Source: Tenrec ecaudatus
Lineage: Eukaryota; Chordata; Mammalia; Afrosoricida; Tenrecidae
Length of the DNA stretch: 64,000 nucleotides
NCBI RefSeq assembly: GCF_050624435.1
Contig: NC_134545.1
Coordinates: 84,021,563 to 84,085,562, forward strand
Direction of reading: 5' to 3'
This document shows positions 23,043 through 35,049 of this stretch, one piece after another. The notes beneath the pieces are model-generated. The model had not been told where the DNA came from. It ran no database searches and saw only the letters and a program-made list of their open reading frames with translations. Positions within the stretch are counted from its first letter, which is position 1. Each line of letters opens with the position of its first letter. The position numbers and the translations under genes were made by a program.

Positions 23043-24800
23043 TTTTTAAATCATTTTATTGGGGGCTCTTACAGCTCTGATCACAATCCATCCATTGTGT
23101 CAAGCACATGTGTACATATGTTGCCATCATCATTCTCAAAACACTATCTTTCTACTTGAGCCCTTGGTATTAGCTCATTTCCCCCCACCCTTCCTCCCTA
23201 ATAAACCCTTGAAAATTTATAAATTGTTATTTTTTTCATGCCTTACACCAAGCGCTGTCTATGTAGAACAATGTGATCCATTTTCCCTTTCTCCTCATAC
23301 CTTCCCCTTACCCTCCTGGTATGACTACTCTCATTATTGGTCCTGAGGGGTTTATGTGTCCTGGATTCCCTGTGTTGTGAGCTCTTATCTATACTGGGGT
23401 ACATGCTCTGGTTGAGCTGGATTTGTAAGGTAGAATTGAGGTCATGATAGTGGGGCGGAATGGGGTGGGAGGAGGAAGCATTAAAGAAGTAGAGGAAAGT
23501 TCTGTGTTTCATTGGTGCTGTACTGCACCCTGACTGGCTCATCTCTTCCTTGTGACCCTTCTGTGAGGGGATGTCCAATTGTCTATACATGGGCTTTGGG
23601 TCTCTACTCCGCCCTTCATTCACACTGATATGATTTTTTGTTCTGGGTCTTTGATGCCTGATCCCTGATCCCATCAATACCTCATGATCACACCGGCTGG
23701 TGTGCTTCTTCCATGTGGGTTTTGTTGCTTCTCGGCTTGAAGGCCACTTGTTTATCTTCAAGCCTTTAAGACTCCAGATGCTATATCTTTTGATAGCTGG
23801 ACATCATCAGCCTTCTTCACCACATTTGCTTATGCACCCATTTTGTCTTCAGCAATTGTGTCAGGGGAGGTAAGCATCACAGAATGCCGGATTATTAGAA
23901 CAAAATGTTCTTGTGTTGAGGGAGTACTTGAGTAGAGGCCCAATGTGTGTCTTCTAGCTTAATATTTAACATATAAGTACATGTACATAGATCTATTTCC
24001 CTATCATTATGTATAAATATATTTACATATGTACATGCCTGTATTTAGAGTTCCAAAAATGTTCTTTGCCGCCTAGTTCCTTCCTCGATTTCCTTTTACA
24101 TTCCTCTTGTCCCACTATCATGTTCGGCCTCCATTGAGGTTTCAGTAATACCTCTCAGCTGCATTGCCCTTGATTAAGTCCCAGCAGGCATCCTATGCCC
24201 TCCTCACCACCGATTTAGATCACGTGTTGTTACCTTGTCCCTGGGTTTGTTAACACCCACTTCCTTTTCCTGCCTCCCTTCTCCTGTGTCCTCCCAGAAC
24301 CATTGGTCCCATTGTTTTCTCCTCCAGATTGTTTAGCCCGTCTATCTTATCTAGGTAGACATGCAAAAACAAGAATAAGCGTACAAACCAGACAAAGCAA
24401 AACAACAAAAGAAAACAAAAAACCTAAACAACAACAACAACAAAAATAAAAGCCTATAAATAGTTCCAGGTCTGTTTGTTGACCTTTAGGAGTGTTTTCC
24501 AGTTGAGTCTGATGGGGGCCACGCCCTGGCTCCAAAGTCTGTATTTGGTATTCCGCAGGGCCTTCATTGCTCTGCTCCCCTTGCTGCTCTGTTGCACGTC
24601 CTGCGTGTTTCCCCCCAGTGTGATGGGGTCAAATCGGGCACAATTCCCTCACTGTGTCTCCAGGGTTGTCCCCTATAGTGCTATAGGTCGGTGAGGGATG
24701 TCATGTCTGGTGTCTCATGGTGGGGTGGGTCCTATGGTCCTCTCTGTCCATTGGCTGTTCTGAGCAGTAATATCATCCTCAGGGCTTGGTGGGCAAGGAT
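23043..24800 (-). mobile_element. L-family copy, nearly as long as the copy at 791
   Basis: Antisense tail at 23043 (TTTTTAAATCATTTTATTGGGGGC). It continues through GATGCCTGATCCCTGATCCC, GGTTTTGTTGCTTCTCGGCTTG and GGACCTTTAGG-type blocks to a 5' end near 24800. Its reverse complement parallels the copy at 791-2753, including the CAACAAACAGACCTGGAACTATTTA block and the paired 'GGGGACAA..CTGGA.ACACAGTG' block. Confidence 0.85.
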
Positions 24801-24867
24801 GCACAACACAGAAATTTTATAAACAGTCATTTTATTTTATTTTTGACTATTGTTGCCTTTTATTCTT

Positions 24868-25439
24868 TAAAAAAAATCATTTTATTGGGGGCTCTTACAG
24901 CTCTTATCACAATCCATACATCCATCCACTGTTTCAAGCATATTTGTACATATGTTGTCATTATCATTTTCAAAACATTTTCTTTCTACTTGAGCCCTTG
25001 GTATCAGCTCCTCATTTTCCCCTCCCTCATGAACACTTGATAATTTATAAATTATCATTATTTTTTGATGTCTTACATTGACCGATGTCTCCCTTCATCC
25101 ACTTTTCTGTTGTCCATCTCCCCTGGGATGGGTTTAGATGTCGATCATTGTGATTGGTTCCTCCTTTCTCCCCCAACCTTTCCCTTACCCTCCTGGTATC
25201 ACTATTCTCATTATTGGTTCTGAGGGGTTTATCTGTCCTGGATTCTTTGTGTTGTGAGCTCTTATCTGTACCCATGTACATGCTCTGGTCTAGCCGGATT
25301 TGTAAGACAGAATTGAGGTCATGATAGTGTGGGGGAGGAAGCATTAAAGAACTAGAGGAAAGTTATATGTTTCATCAGTGCTATACTGTACCCTGACGGG
25401 CTAGTCTCTTCCTCGTGACCCTTCTGTAAGTGGATGTTC
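24868..25439 (-). mobile_element. L-family copy, truncated
   Basis: Antisense tail AAAAATCATTTTATTGGGGGC at 24873; ends near CCTTCTGTAAGTGGATGTTCA, where a SPIN element begins. Confidence 0.85.
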
Positions 25440-25447
25440 AATTAGAC

Positions 25448-25606
25448 CAGTGGTTCTCAACCTTCCCAACGCCATGACCCTTTTATACAGTTCCCCGTGT
25501 TGGGGTAACCCCCAACCATAAAATTATTTTCATTGATACTTCATAACTGCAATTTTGCTACTGTTATGAATCGTAATATAAATGGCTGATATTCAGGATG
25601 TATTAG
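25448..25606 (+). mobile_element. SPIN-like hAT MITE, right end lost
   Basis: Starts CAGTGGTTCTCAACCTTCC and carries CCCAACCATAAAATTATTTTC and TTTTGCTACTGTTATGAATCG, the order of non-autonomous SPIN. The right inverted repeat is missing, so it is deleted or decayed. Confidence 0.8.
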
Positions 25607-26806
25607 GTGTAGACGTCATTTTAATGTTGCCACCTCTGACAGTGTCACTCAGTGGTCTGCACCATCCACATCCACATCCTCCTAGGATTGCCAGTGTCGC
25701 TGTAAGAATTCAGTGCTTGTTGAGGACTCGGCTGCTGGTGGTTAAAGTTGGTGGCTGATGTGGCCTCCAGAGCTGCTGTCCATGTGGGTCTGGACACGCT
25801 GTCACCAACGTCGTGCTGAAGGCCCGCTGCCCCTTCAGGGGTAGCTTCATGCATCACTTATACAAGTTCTCTCTGTTTTGTGGGCACCTTTTTTCAGCCA
25901 GACTCTCCCCAGATGTAATCCTTTAAGCTTCCTCAATGGCACAAAATGAAGTCAGTCCCCACGGCTAGGCTTCCTGGACTGGATTTGGAGTGTTCACAGA
26001 TTCTCAACATTTAATTCTTTTTTATCTTTTTTCCACTTTATTGGGGCTCTTACAGTCAAGACATTTTAAAGATAGCAGTGCTCGGGTTCACTGCTGAATT
26101 TGACCCTGAGACCTCCTCCCAGGACTGTTCACATGGTCTCCCCTCCATTTCAAGATCCAGGGTCCTCCATTCCCCGGGGAGCTGAGTCCTACTGACCAGG
26201 CGTTCACGCGTAAGCTGAAGGCACTTGAATTTGCCCAGAGAGATCTGTCTTCTTTTGGGCAGCAATATTCGGTGCAAAGTCTGCCTGCCCCAGGCTGGGT
26301 GGGGCTGGTGAGACTGAGGAAATTGTGTCCCTGGACAGCTGGGACCAGGCCCTTTGGGCCCGACCAGGCCTGGTGACCTCAGGCACAGACTCCAACCAGT
26401 GCAGTGGCTGAGGCATTTGCCTGAGTGTGGTCTCGCTCCAGCGTGTCAGGGCTTGAAGGGGTCAGAGGCGCTGTGTGTCCGTCCCTTCCCTGGGCTGGAC
26501 CTCACCGTTAGCCGCAGGAGGGGCCCGGGCTGTGCTGGTTTCATTCCTGACCATGATTCCAAGACAATGGGCTGCGTGTGGGCGGCAGTAATTATTTCTG
26601 AAAGACGTGCTGCTGAGGAGAAGGTTCCTGTAAACGCCTGCCTTCCACAGAGGATCCTTCACCCCCACCCACTGCACCGGCCGCACTCACACCAGCACCC
26701 AGGCTGGCAGAAACCAGCGTCCCCAAGTTCAGCGTCACCGGCACCAAGGTTGCTAGATCCAGTTACTGTGGGCTGGGTTCTCCGTAATATCTCGCTTTCA
26801 ATGGAC
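25607..26806. other. Mostly unique, GC-rich in part; no supported gene
   Basis: Holds a short antisense L-family tail fragment near 26030-26055 (CACTTTATTGGGGCTCTTACAG). The first half of the 332-codon frame at 26354-27352 lies here; it is judged fortuitous. Confidence 0.4.
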
Positions 26807-27046
26807 TCCTATGTTGGTGTTGTTTCTTTAAGTCATGTATTAGGGACTCTCCCAGCGCATAACAATCTACACCCATTGGATCAAGCATATTTGTACATAT
26901 ATTGCCATCATCATTTCCAGAACATTTTCTACTTGCGCCCTTGGTATCAGCTCCTCTTTCTTTCCCCCTCCCTCTCCCACCTCCCCACCCTTGTGAATCC
27001 CGGATCAATTATGTATTGTTATAATTATTTCGCATCTTCCTATGTT
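26807..27046 (-). mobile_element. L-family copy with perfect 9-bp duplication
   Basis: TCCTATGTT at 26807-26815 and 27038-27046 bounds an antisense tail (TTTAAGTCATGTATTAGGGAC...CCTTGGTATCAGCTCCTC). Confidence 0.85.
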
Positions 27047-28475
27047 TTGAATGCATTCGTTTTGATAGCAACTTTACATCAGAGAGATCACCGGCCTAAT
27101 GAACTACGTGTCATTTGGTTTAAAGATACTGTTCCCCCCCCCCCTAATAGACGATGGTTGTCCCCAGGTCTTAGGCCGACCCTGTGCGTGTCAGGGTGGA
27201 GATGTGCTCCAGGGCCTTCTGAGAGGGGTTTGCCACTGCAGAGCCCCCTGGCTCTCTTCGGAGTAGTGCCTCTCAGTGGAGTCAAGATTTCACTCTCTGG
27301 GTTCTCAGGTAAACATGAGGACTGTTCGCATCAACTAGGGGCTCTGCTTTAGGGATTAAACATTTTTGAAGTGTTCCCATGAAGCACCTAAATTTGGGTG
27401 CTCCCAGCCAGCAGTGGCACCTGAACCTACCACAGGACTCTTCAGGCCACTCGCGTGGTCACCTCTGGCCCCTTCACTGTTGACTTTTCCCCGGAACAGG
27501 TCATGGTCTGTGCCCTGTGGGTCAGGGTGGCCGGAAGGAGCACGTTGGTCCCACCTGGCAGCTGGGCCCTAGGAATGGGGCGTGCCAAGGTGGAGCGCCC
27601 ACCTGCCTTCAAACCACAGGGTAGGTGACTTCACTTATACTTCTAGTGGCTAATAGTCCAGATGCAAAGTACTGGCACAGTGGGTTCCTACTGGAGGCTC
27701 GGAAGTAGCCTCAGAGCTGCCATGACTTTCTGCTGGCTTCTGGAGGTTGCACACAATCTGGGCGTTCTGCAGCTGGTAGCTCATCCCTAGGCGCTCTGCC
27801 TCTGTGATCACACAGCCTTCTCCCTGTCTCCGTGCGTAGTCCTCTCTTCTTCTTATAACCCACCCCCCCCAAGACATGCAGGATCTGAGTTCTCTCTAAT
27901 CTAGTCTGACCACACCTTAACTTGACCATATCTGCAAAGTCCCAGAGAAGGTCGTATTCTGACATTCCAGGTCTACATGGAATTTGAAGGGGCACTATGA
28001 ACCCACTACACCCAAGCACACTAGCCCAGCTTCAAGTGCTGGGTGTGGCTAGGGGCTACCCTGTTGGATGGCACAGATGGAGAGCATTCTTCATCGCCCA
28101 CCATTCCATTGCCCCTTAAGGTATGGCCCCTACATCGGTAGCATCACTGGGTACTTATTAGATATGCGATATCTCAGCCTTGAGCTCAATCTACTCGCTC
28201 AGCTTTTGAATGTTAGCAAACTGTCACAAAAATCCCTAGAAGTTTCATGAACATTTCTGAAGTACAGCTCTAAACCTTACATTCCAATCATGCAGGTAGC
28301 TAATGTTTATTAAAAGCCAAGCACATGGTCGGTGCAAACAGGTGATGGGAACTAAGCAGGAAAACAGACAGCCGGGGCTGAGATGGAAGAAGCCAATGAG
28401 CACACTAGCTGCAGGATGAAGAAAATAACACAGGGCATATGCTGGAAAGTACGCTGGGGGGAGTCAACTACTTTA
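27047..28475. other. Unique sequence, no gene seen
   Basis: Contains C runs near 27135 and 27866. No repeat or domain recognised. Confidence 0.35.
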
Positions 28476-28479
28476 GATT

Positions 28480-28650
28480 AAAACTCACTCCCATCAAGTC
28501 AATGCCGATTCATAGCAACCCATAGGAAAGAGTGGAACTGCCTCCCGTGTGAGACTGTCACTCTTCACAGGAGCGGCTGGTGGTTTCAAACTGCTGACCT
28601 TGCTTTTAACAGACCAACATGTAACCACTACTGCTTCAGAGCTCTGTGAC
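28480..28650 (-). repeat. AfroSINE
   Basis: AAACTCACTCCCATCAAGTC, ATTCATAGCAACCCATAGG, GGTTTCAAACTGCTGACC, ATGTAACCACTAC. Confidence 0.8.
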
Positions 28651-28691
28651 AGTAAAGAACAGAGGACCCCTGGGGACGATCACCCTGAGAC

Positions 28692-29177
28692 ACTCTTAGG
28701 CCAGGTGCACTAGAGAAACAAACCCAGAGACACTCATGTGTGTATAAGAGAGAGCATTATGTGATAGAGCAATTGCATCTTAAGAAAACATCCCAGCCCA
28801 GTCCAGATCAAGTCCATGAGTCCAATATTAGCCCATATGTCCAATGCCACTCTGTAAATTCCTCGTCAGACTCACACAGCACATGCAATGATGCCGAATG
28901 CAGGAACATCACAGGCTGGTAGGTGCAAAGTTTGCGGATTCAGTGCCGGTGGAAGCAAATCAGCACGGGCACAGATTTCCACGGGACTCCTTAACAGGAA
29001 GGTGAAACAGGGAGCATGTATGTCCCGCCTCCAGGGAGGAAGAGCGGAAGCTCCCAGAATCCTCATGAGAAGGCCACACCCACAAGGAGGGACAAGCAGA
29101 CTGTGACCTGATTGACAGCCTAGACTCCGCCCCTTCATTCTTTTATCAAGCTGACATGGAATTGTGTAACCACCACA
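28692..29177 (-). mobile_element. ERVL/MLT2-like solo LTR
   Basis: Antisense copy: GCACTAGAGAAACAAACCC at the left (LTR 3' end), ATTAGCCCATATGTCCAATG, and GATTGACAGCCTAGACTCCGC towards the LTR 5' end. Boundaries are approximate. Confidence 0.6.
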
Positions 29178-29291
29178 CACCCCGAGATCACCTTTTATGG
29201 AAACAGTAGAGTGGCTCAAAAATAAAGGTTACTAGCCTGAGGATCAGTGCTCTGCTTAAAAACAATCAATATGAAACAAGGAAAACAAACT

Positions 29292-29480
29292 CACCGCCTT
29301 CCAATCCAGTCTGACTGATAGTGACTCTGTACGACAAGGCCCTGTAGGTTTCCGAGACTGTAAATCTTTACTGGCATAGAAAGCCTCATCTTGCTCCCAA
29401 CAAGCATATGGAGGTTTTGAACTGCTGACCTTGCGGTGAGCAGCCCAATACATAACCCACTATGCCACGAGGGCGCCCAT
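29292..29480 (-). repeat. AfroSINE
   Basis: TGACTGATAGTGACTCTGTACG, GGAGGTTTTGAACTGCTGACC, CACTATGCCACGAGGGCGCCC. Confidence 0.8.
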
Positions 29481-30061
29481 GACACCAAAGGGTCATCGGC
29501 TTCTCAAAAGCAAAGATGAACAGATCACAGGGCAGGGACCCTAGGAGACTGGAGAGGAAGAGGGCGGTCAAACATTGTGTTAGATGTAACTGATGACACC
29601 GGACAATTTGTGTGGGAACTGTCAGCTGGGAACATAATTTGTTGTGTAAACTCTCACCAAAAGCTCAATCAAAGTTTATTTTTTAAAATTTGAGGGGAAG
29701 CCAGAGGTCACTTTACTGGAGTGGAGCCTGAGTGACCAGGATCCAGCCGGAGGATGATGTGTGGCAGAGTGCAGGGGTGACAGCAAGTCCAAATGCCCTG
29801 AAAGCAGAAAGCTGGGTTTAGCACATAACACCAAAAAGACAGGATGTCCAGTTAAATGTAAATGTCAGCTAAATTATGGCTAAATTACTTGTACTGATTT
29901 ATATGTACTTATGCTGGAAAAGATGTTTGTGGTTTGGCTGAAATGGAATCTGGGGTTCTTGGCCCTTTGTTGTACTTGGTACCCCTCCCAGGAGAAGGAC
30001 CAGGGTGGGGCTGGAGCCTAGCAACTCCAAGCACAACACAGTGACACACTGCCTAGTCCCT
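29481..30061. other. Unique sequence, no gene seen
   Basis: No recognised repeat or coding signal. Confidence 0.35.
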
Positions 30062-30290
30062 CACCATCCTCACAGCCCTGATGCCGATCCATCTCACTGG
30101 CGGCCTTCCTCTCCGGGTCAGACGTCCCAAGGCCATGAGACCAAGTGTCACCGCCCTCGAGTCTCAGGCGCATTCTAGCTGCGTTCCTTTGAGACAGACT
30201 TCTTTGTTCTTCTGGCAGTCCATGGTACAGTCAGTAATTTTCCACCCCATCATAATTCAAACGAATCGCCAATCCTTCCCTGAGACAGGG
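30062..30290 (-). mobile_element. RTE fragment
   Basis: CTTTGTTCTTCTGGCAGTCCATGG then ATCATAATTCAAACGAATCG, as in the antisense RTE copies at 106 and 37600. Confidence 0.65.
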
Positions 30291-30329
30291 CAGACAAAAC
30301 TGAAAACAGCCAACCAACGACATGCCCAA

Positions 30330-30560
30330 ACAAACCAAATGCACTTGCGTCCAGTCGATTCTGACTCGCAGGAAGACCCTCGACAAAGATGGGGAGAACT
30401 GCTCGGTGGGGTTGCCAAAACTGTGCATCTTTGTGGGAGCAGACAGTCGTGTCTTTTGCTCTTCGTGGGAGCAGAGCGAGGCTAATGGGCTTGAACCACC
30501 GACCTTGCAGCTAGCACCCCAATGCTTCACCCACTGTGCTCCTGAGGTCCTTGAGCCAAC
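30330..30560 (-). repeat. AfroSINE
   Basis: CGTCCAGTCGATTCTGACTCG, TGAACCACCGACCTTGCAG, CACCCACTGTGCTCCTGAGG. Confidence 0.75.
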
Positions 30561-31220
30561 AACAGGGGTCACATCTGAGGCTACATGAAAGCAAGCTTTA
30601 ACGATCACAATGATCCCCCAAGAACTGTACTGACTGAGGCTATTTCTTCCCCTCGATGAAGTCATTGGTTTTACCTTCCTGCAACCCTATGGTTTCTGGG
30701 AAGGATTTCTTGGAAGATGAACAATTGTCTGGCCGTTGGAGCTGGGTGGTGCTTGGGGAGACCTCGGACCACTGGTTGACCTGCCTGAACATAGCGTGCA
30801 GTATATATTGTTTGGTCTGAGCTTTTAAGTGCCTTTTCCCTGTTGTTTTTTTTTCCCCTTGTTGTTGAATTCCTGCACTTTTGTATGTGATTCCCTATAA
30901 ATCTCCCTCTCCTTAAGAACTATGTTTGACAACTTCATTTCCCCCCCAACTGGAGACATTTCCCTTGCCAAGGGTCAAAAAGACTAATTTCCCTCAACTG
31001 GGTTTTGGAGACACCCTCGGGCTCACATGGTCCCAGGCATAGTCATAGAGGATTCTAGGAGGAGAGACGTCCTCGGAGTCCAACTCTATTCCTGTCGGAA
31101 AATAAACTCCTGACCCCTTCAGTGACGGATGTGCGGAAGCTCACCATGGAAGAGGCCATCGGATTCCTTCTGCCCCAACTCTTTGGTATACGAGTGCATG
31201 TGAGGAGACGGGCCCAGAGG
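30561..31220. other. Unique sequence, no gene seen
   Basis: No recognised repeat or coding signal. Confidence 0.35.
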
Positions 31221-31221
31221 G

Positions 31222-31500
31222 CTTGTGTATCCGCTCCCTGTGGCTGCCGTAACAAAGCACAACTAGCCGGGGACTTCAGACAGCAGGCATCTATCCTTTC
31301 ACAGTTCTGGAGGCTGGAAGGCTGAGTCAAGGCGGCAGCACGGTCGCTCCTCTCTGGAGGCTCTCCCCGAGCACGCAGTGGATGCGGCAGTCTTTGGCAT
31401 TCCTTATAGCTTCCTCGTTCTCCTCTCTGCCTCAGTTTCCACACAACCCTCTGACCTGGGTGTCTGTGGCTCTGGGTTCAGATTTCCCTTTTCTCAGCAG
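31222..31500 (+). repeat. Ancient mammalian interspersed repeat, family not fixed
   Basis: CTGTGGCTGCCGTAACAAAGC then CACAGTTCTGGAGGCTGGAAG, a block order common to old repeats in placental genomes. Confidence 0.4.
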
Positions 31501-31617
31501 AACATGAGTTGACTAGGCCCTCGTGCTCACTTCTTTAGATGTGCAAGCATCCTACTGCCAAAGAAAGTCGTGTTCACGCGTTCTAGGTCAAGATGCCTCT
31601 CGTTGGGCAGATCTGCT

Positions 31618-31850
31618 GCTCAAGGTCTCGTCAGTGTGCTGAAAAGCAAGGAGGTTACTTTGAGGACTAAGGTGAGCCTGACCCAAGCCATCATCTTTTC
31701 AATGGCCTCATAATGCGTGCGAAAGTTGGACATTGGATAAAGCAGAGGGGAGATGGATCGGTGCGTCTGAATGGTGGTGCTGGTGACGAATCTTGAAGGA
31801 ATGATGGACCGCCAAAAGGACAAGCACATCTCAGGTCTAGGCCTGGACTC
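31618..31850 (+). mobile_element. RTE fragment
   Basis: GTGCTGAAAAGCAAGGAGG, TCTTTTCAATGGCCTCATAATG, GCGAAAGTTGGACATTGG, TGGACCGCCAAAAGGACAAGC: sense RTE sequence upstream of the C-terminal motif. Confidence 0.8.
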
Positions 31851-32109
31851 ACCAGTGTGCTAGAATCACCCACCATGTAGGACCCAAAGGCTGGTGTTTA
31901 CAAAATTCATATGAGGAGGGAAGGAGGCGGAGGAGGGGCTCGGGAAACCCAAGGGAGGGAGATCAGGGACGGTACATTGAGGGAACTTCAATGAGTGAGT
32001 TGAAACTAAAAGTGTGTGAATATTTGCGTGTACAACAGGCTCTACAAACTTGCAACTAATTCACAATAACACTTTTTTATTTTTAGGTATACCAGAAAAT
32101 AAACGTGAA

Positions 32110-32320
32110 ATGCCCTGACATTTACAAAACACTTGCCTGCCTGATTTCATTCAAGGTGGGTACATCTTGCCAGTGGGGATCCTGGCGCTCAGAGAGGTTC
32201 AGTGACTTGTCCAAGGCCACACAGCAGGGAAGGGTCCGAACAAGGAGTCCATGCCACAGTGTTCATCTCCTCCATTTGCATGGGGAAGATGGACAGAGGG
32301 AAGGACGGGATGGTGGTCAG
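32110..32320 (-). repeat. MIR
   Basis: GCTCAGAGAGGTTCAGTGACT followed by TGTCCAAGGCCACACAGCAGG, the antisense MIR signature. Confidence 0.85.
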
Positions 32321-32444
32321 AGATCAAGGAGAACCAATCAATTGCAGCAAAGTGACCTGAGAAGTCAAGGCGAGGCCCGCCGGGCCACCCTGGGATCTCC
32401 TTCAGTCAGCACATCAGTCCCCTGAAAGGACAGCTTCATTGTAC

Positions 32445-32545
32445 CCTGAGGACTTGCGGTTTAGAGGTGGTAAGTGGCTGCCCAGCTGCTTAGTAGCAGA
32501 GTCAGGGACTTGAATCCAGATCTGCAAGTCTCAGCAGGCTGCCAG
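32445..32545 (-). repeat. MIR fragment
   Basis: CTGCTTAGTAGCAGAGTCAGG and GACTTGAATCCAGATCTGC. Confidence 0.7.
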
Positions 32546-33560
32546 CAGGCGTGGGGGCTTGGGGGTGGGGATGGGGGTGGGCAGGGTGGTGGGGGTGAAT
32601 GTCTGTAGGTGAAATTGGGCGTGATGGTGGCACAGGGAGTGTCTCAAGGGATAAGAACCCGGGAGGCTTCCGCGTACAGTCAGTGAAATCCAAGAGAGCA
32701 GAGCCCCCGTTTTCTTTCCACCAAACTCCCTCTCTGCTCTGCGTGTAAATATTGTCCTTAAAAAAACGAAATGCTTTAGCCAAATCCCCCTTGTCTCTGC
32801 CAGGCTGGTAGTTTTGCCTGGGGGCAGGTAAAGTGTGGCCAGTCGGATCCCACCCTTGGTACTGCCATGTTCTGGCCTCTTGGCCTCTGCGGAGCACACC
32901 CCTAACAGGCCCTGCTTCCTCCAGAGTCGTGCCCCCTCTCAAAGACCACCAGCCTTCAGCAGGAAAGGGGGCCAGATCCTTCTCTGCATGTGAGAGCTTG
33001 CTCCAGCTTCTCCCCAGTCTCCCCCACCCTCCCGATTCTGTTTTCAGAAGACTTGTGTTTCCTCCCAGCCGAGGGCTCCTGGGTGGCTGTTGGTGGAGAG
33101 AGTCCTTTCTGGTCAGCCAGCCAGCGTTTCGGACAGAGCATCATTGACAGGCCTATTGTCTGCCCCGAGACTGGGTTCCGCACCCAACCAGCACACACAG
33201 TAGCCCCACAGGAGGCCCTTCTGCCTGGACTTGACAGCATAACGAATGGAAGAAGAGGAGGAATTAGTCTAAGGCTCTGTCCTTGAAAATGTTGCCCTTG
33301 TTTTCTTCTTATTCCTAATGCATCTCTCAAGGCCTGGCTTCTGGAACATTCCTCAGATGGTGCCCCATGAGGCGAGTCACTGGTTGACTCTCTTGCCCTC
33401 TGAGGGGGGTAGGGGGGAGTCAGCACATCTGTCTGGTGGCCCTGGGTTACCGCATGGGGCTTGGAGCCTGCTATCCTCCAGCTGACTGTCCCCACCGTGT
33501 GCCTTCTCCTCCACATCTGCTAGGGTCTGTTCTTACAGAGGAGGAAAGAAACTTTTAAAG
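32546..33560. other. Unique, GC-rich sequence; no supported gene
   Basis: Long frames on both strands (a 146-codon minus frame at 32502-32942, a 186-codon minus frame at 32956-33516) are frequent because of GC content and show no domain or splice context. Confidence 0.4.
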
Positions 33561-33562
33561 TT

Positions 33563-33791
33563 CCAGGGAATATAAAAGTGCAGCCAGAAAAGATAACCAA
33601 CAGTTACGGTCAGCAGGAAAAAGCTAACATCTGGGGCATGTAGGCGAAGGGTATAAGCGGGGATCTGTGGGTGATTTCTGATAACCGGAAAACATTCCTG
33701 ACTCGAATGTCAGCTAGATAAGCAAAATTCGTTTTGTGACCGGGGAGCAGGTGAAACAGCTGGAAGCAGGGACTGTTTGTTGTTCCAGATG
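33563..33791 (+). repeat. Direct repeat D, copy 1
   Basis: Matches 35050-35250 from CCAGGGAAT.TAAAA through GTGACCGGGGAGCAGGTGAAAC to AGATGAG. It has about 30 bp (around 33594-33620) missing from the second copy. Origin unknown. Confidence 0.8.
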
Positions 33792-33839
33792 AGAGCTTTG
33801 GCGTTGGAGGCAAAGTGGTGGCATCTTACTTTCCTTCTT

Positions 33840-33975
33840 AGGGATGACCTGATCCAAACAGGTGACTTAACCTCTGCAAAATGGGGATGATGCTACTGAC
33901 CTCCCTGAAATGTCAGGAGATGACATATGTGCAGTGCTTAAGACAGTGCCGTGTTGCTGTTGGGTGTGTGTTGTA
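33840..33975 (+). repeat. MIR
   Basis: GACTTAACCTCTGCAAAATGG, GATGATGCTACTGACCTCCC, CAGTGCTTAAGACAGTGCC. Confidence 0.8.
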
Positions 33976-33979
33976 AGTT

Positions 33980-34115
33980 GCTCGGTGTTAGCGGTCAGTG
34001 GGTTCTGACTCAGACCCATGGATGACTGAATGAGACACGACCCAGTCCTGGGTCATCCTTGCCATGTTTGCTCAGTCTGAGGCCACTGCTGCAGTTACTG
34101 AGCATACCTGATGCA
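33980..34115 (-). mobile_element. RTE 3' end fragment
   Basis: GACCCAGTCCTGGGTCATCC and TTTGCTCAGTCTGAGGCCACTG, the antisense of the RTE MAQDRA-type C-terminus. Confidence 0.5.
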
Positions 34116-34144
34116 TAAACAAACCAGATCTCGCTCTACTAAGT

Positions 34145-34340
34145 CTTACCATGAAGCTGATTCTGACTCCTGACCGCCTCTTGTGGTTCAGGGTAGAACT
34201 GCACTCCACCGGCTTTTCAAGGTTGTTACTTCAATCAATAGCAGGTTGCCAGGCCTTTCTTCCGAGGTGCCTCTGAGGAACCACCAACCTTTTGGTTAGT
34301 AGCCAAACACTTCACCACTTGGGCCACCCATAGACCCCTT
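34145..34340 (-). repeat. AfroSINE, divergent subfamily
   Basis: GCAGGTTGCCAGGCCTTTCTTCC and CCAACCTTTTGGTTAGTAGCC, ending CACTTGGGCCACCC. This older type is closer to elephant-style AfroSINEs. Confidence 0.75.
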
Positions 34341-34664
34341 GTACGTTGGAAGGACTCAATCGTTGGTAAGAATAGTCGCACAGACAGAAAGGAAAATATC
34401 TCCTACCCAACCCCAGGACGTTCTGATTCCTAGGCATTAGCAAGGACAGAGCCTCAGAAGAATTCCACCTCTTCTTCCATTCTTGATGCTGCCAAATCAG
34501 AGCAGAAGGGTCTACTGTGGGGCTTCTTTGTGCCGGGCAGTGAGTCTAGTACTGGGCAAACGGTCGGCCTGTCAATGATGTTCTGTCAGAAATGCTGGAT
34601 GATTGGCCAGAAAAGATTTAGGAACATGTATGGAAATTTCTCCATCTTGGTTTCTGCCATTTAA

Positions 34665-34860
34665 GGTCTCTTGGTGGCACTGTGGTTAGGTATTTAGGCT
34701 GCTAACTGAAAGGTCACCAGTTCAAAACCACGAGCAGCTTCCTAGGTAGAAAGATGAGGTTGTCTGCCCCCACAAAGATTCACAGTCTCAGAAAACCCTA
34801 CAGAGGGTCACATGAGTCAGAATCGACTCAATGGCAAGCGATCTGATTTGGTTTGGAATC
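34665..34860 (+). repeat. AfroSINE
   Basis: TTGGTGGCACTGTGGTTAGG, GCTGCTAACTGAAAGGTCACC, AGTCAGAATCGACTCAATGGC, then TTTGGTTT. Confidence 0.85.
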
Positions 34861-35049
34861 CTATACCTGAGACCCCTGGATTTGACCTTCAGTTGTCCGT
34901 GTGATGACATAGACCAGGGCTGCCTCCCATAGAACACGTCATTTAATATGAAGGAGCTATGGATTCTCCGAAGCTGGTGATCTTGGGCTCCTGATCTTTC
35001 ACTCCCTCATACAGCAGAGTCATGGGGTGGGAGTGGACAGGACGATGGA

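Noticed and set aside
26354-27352. 332-codon plus-strand open frame, the longest in the window
   Set aside because: Its middle is the antisense of an L-family insertion with a clear TCCTATGTT duplication; the rest is GC-rich with no known domain, conserved motif or splice context.
32956-33516. 186-codon minus-strand open frame
   Set aside because: GC-rich region with long frames on both strands; no domain and no flanking exon.
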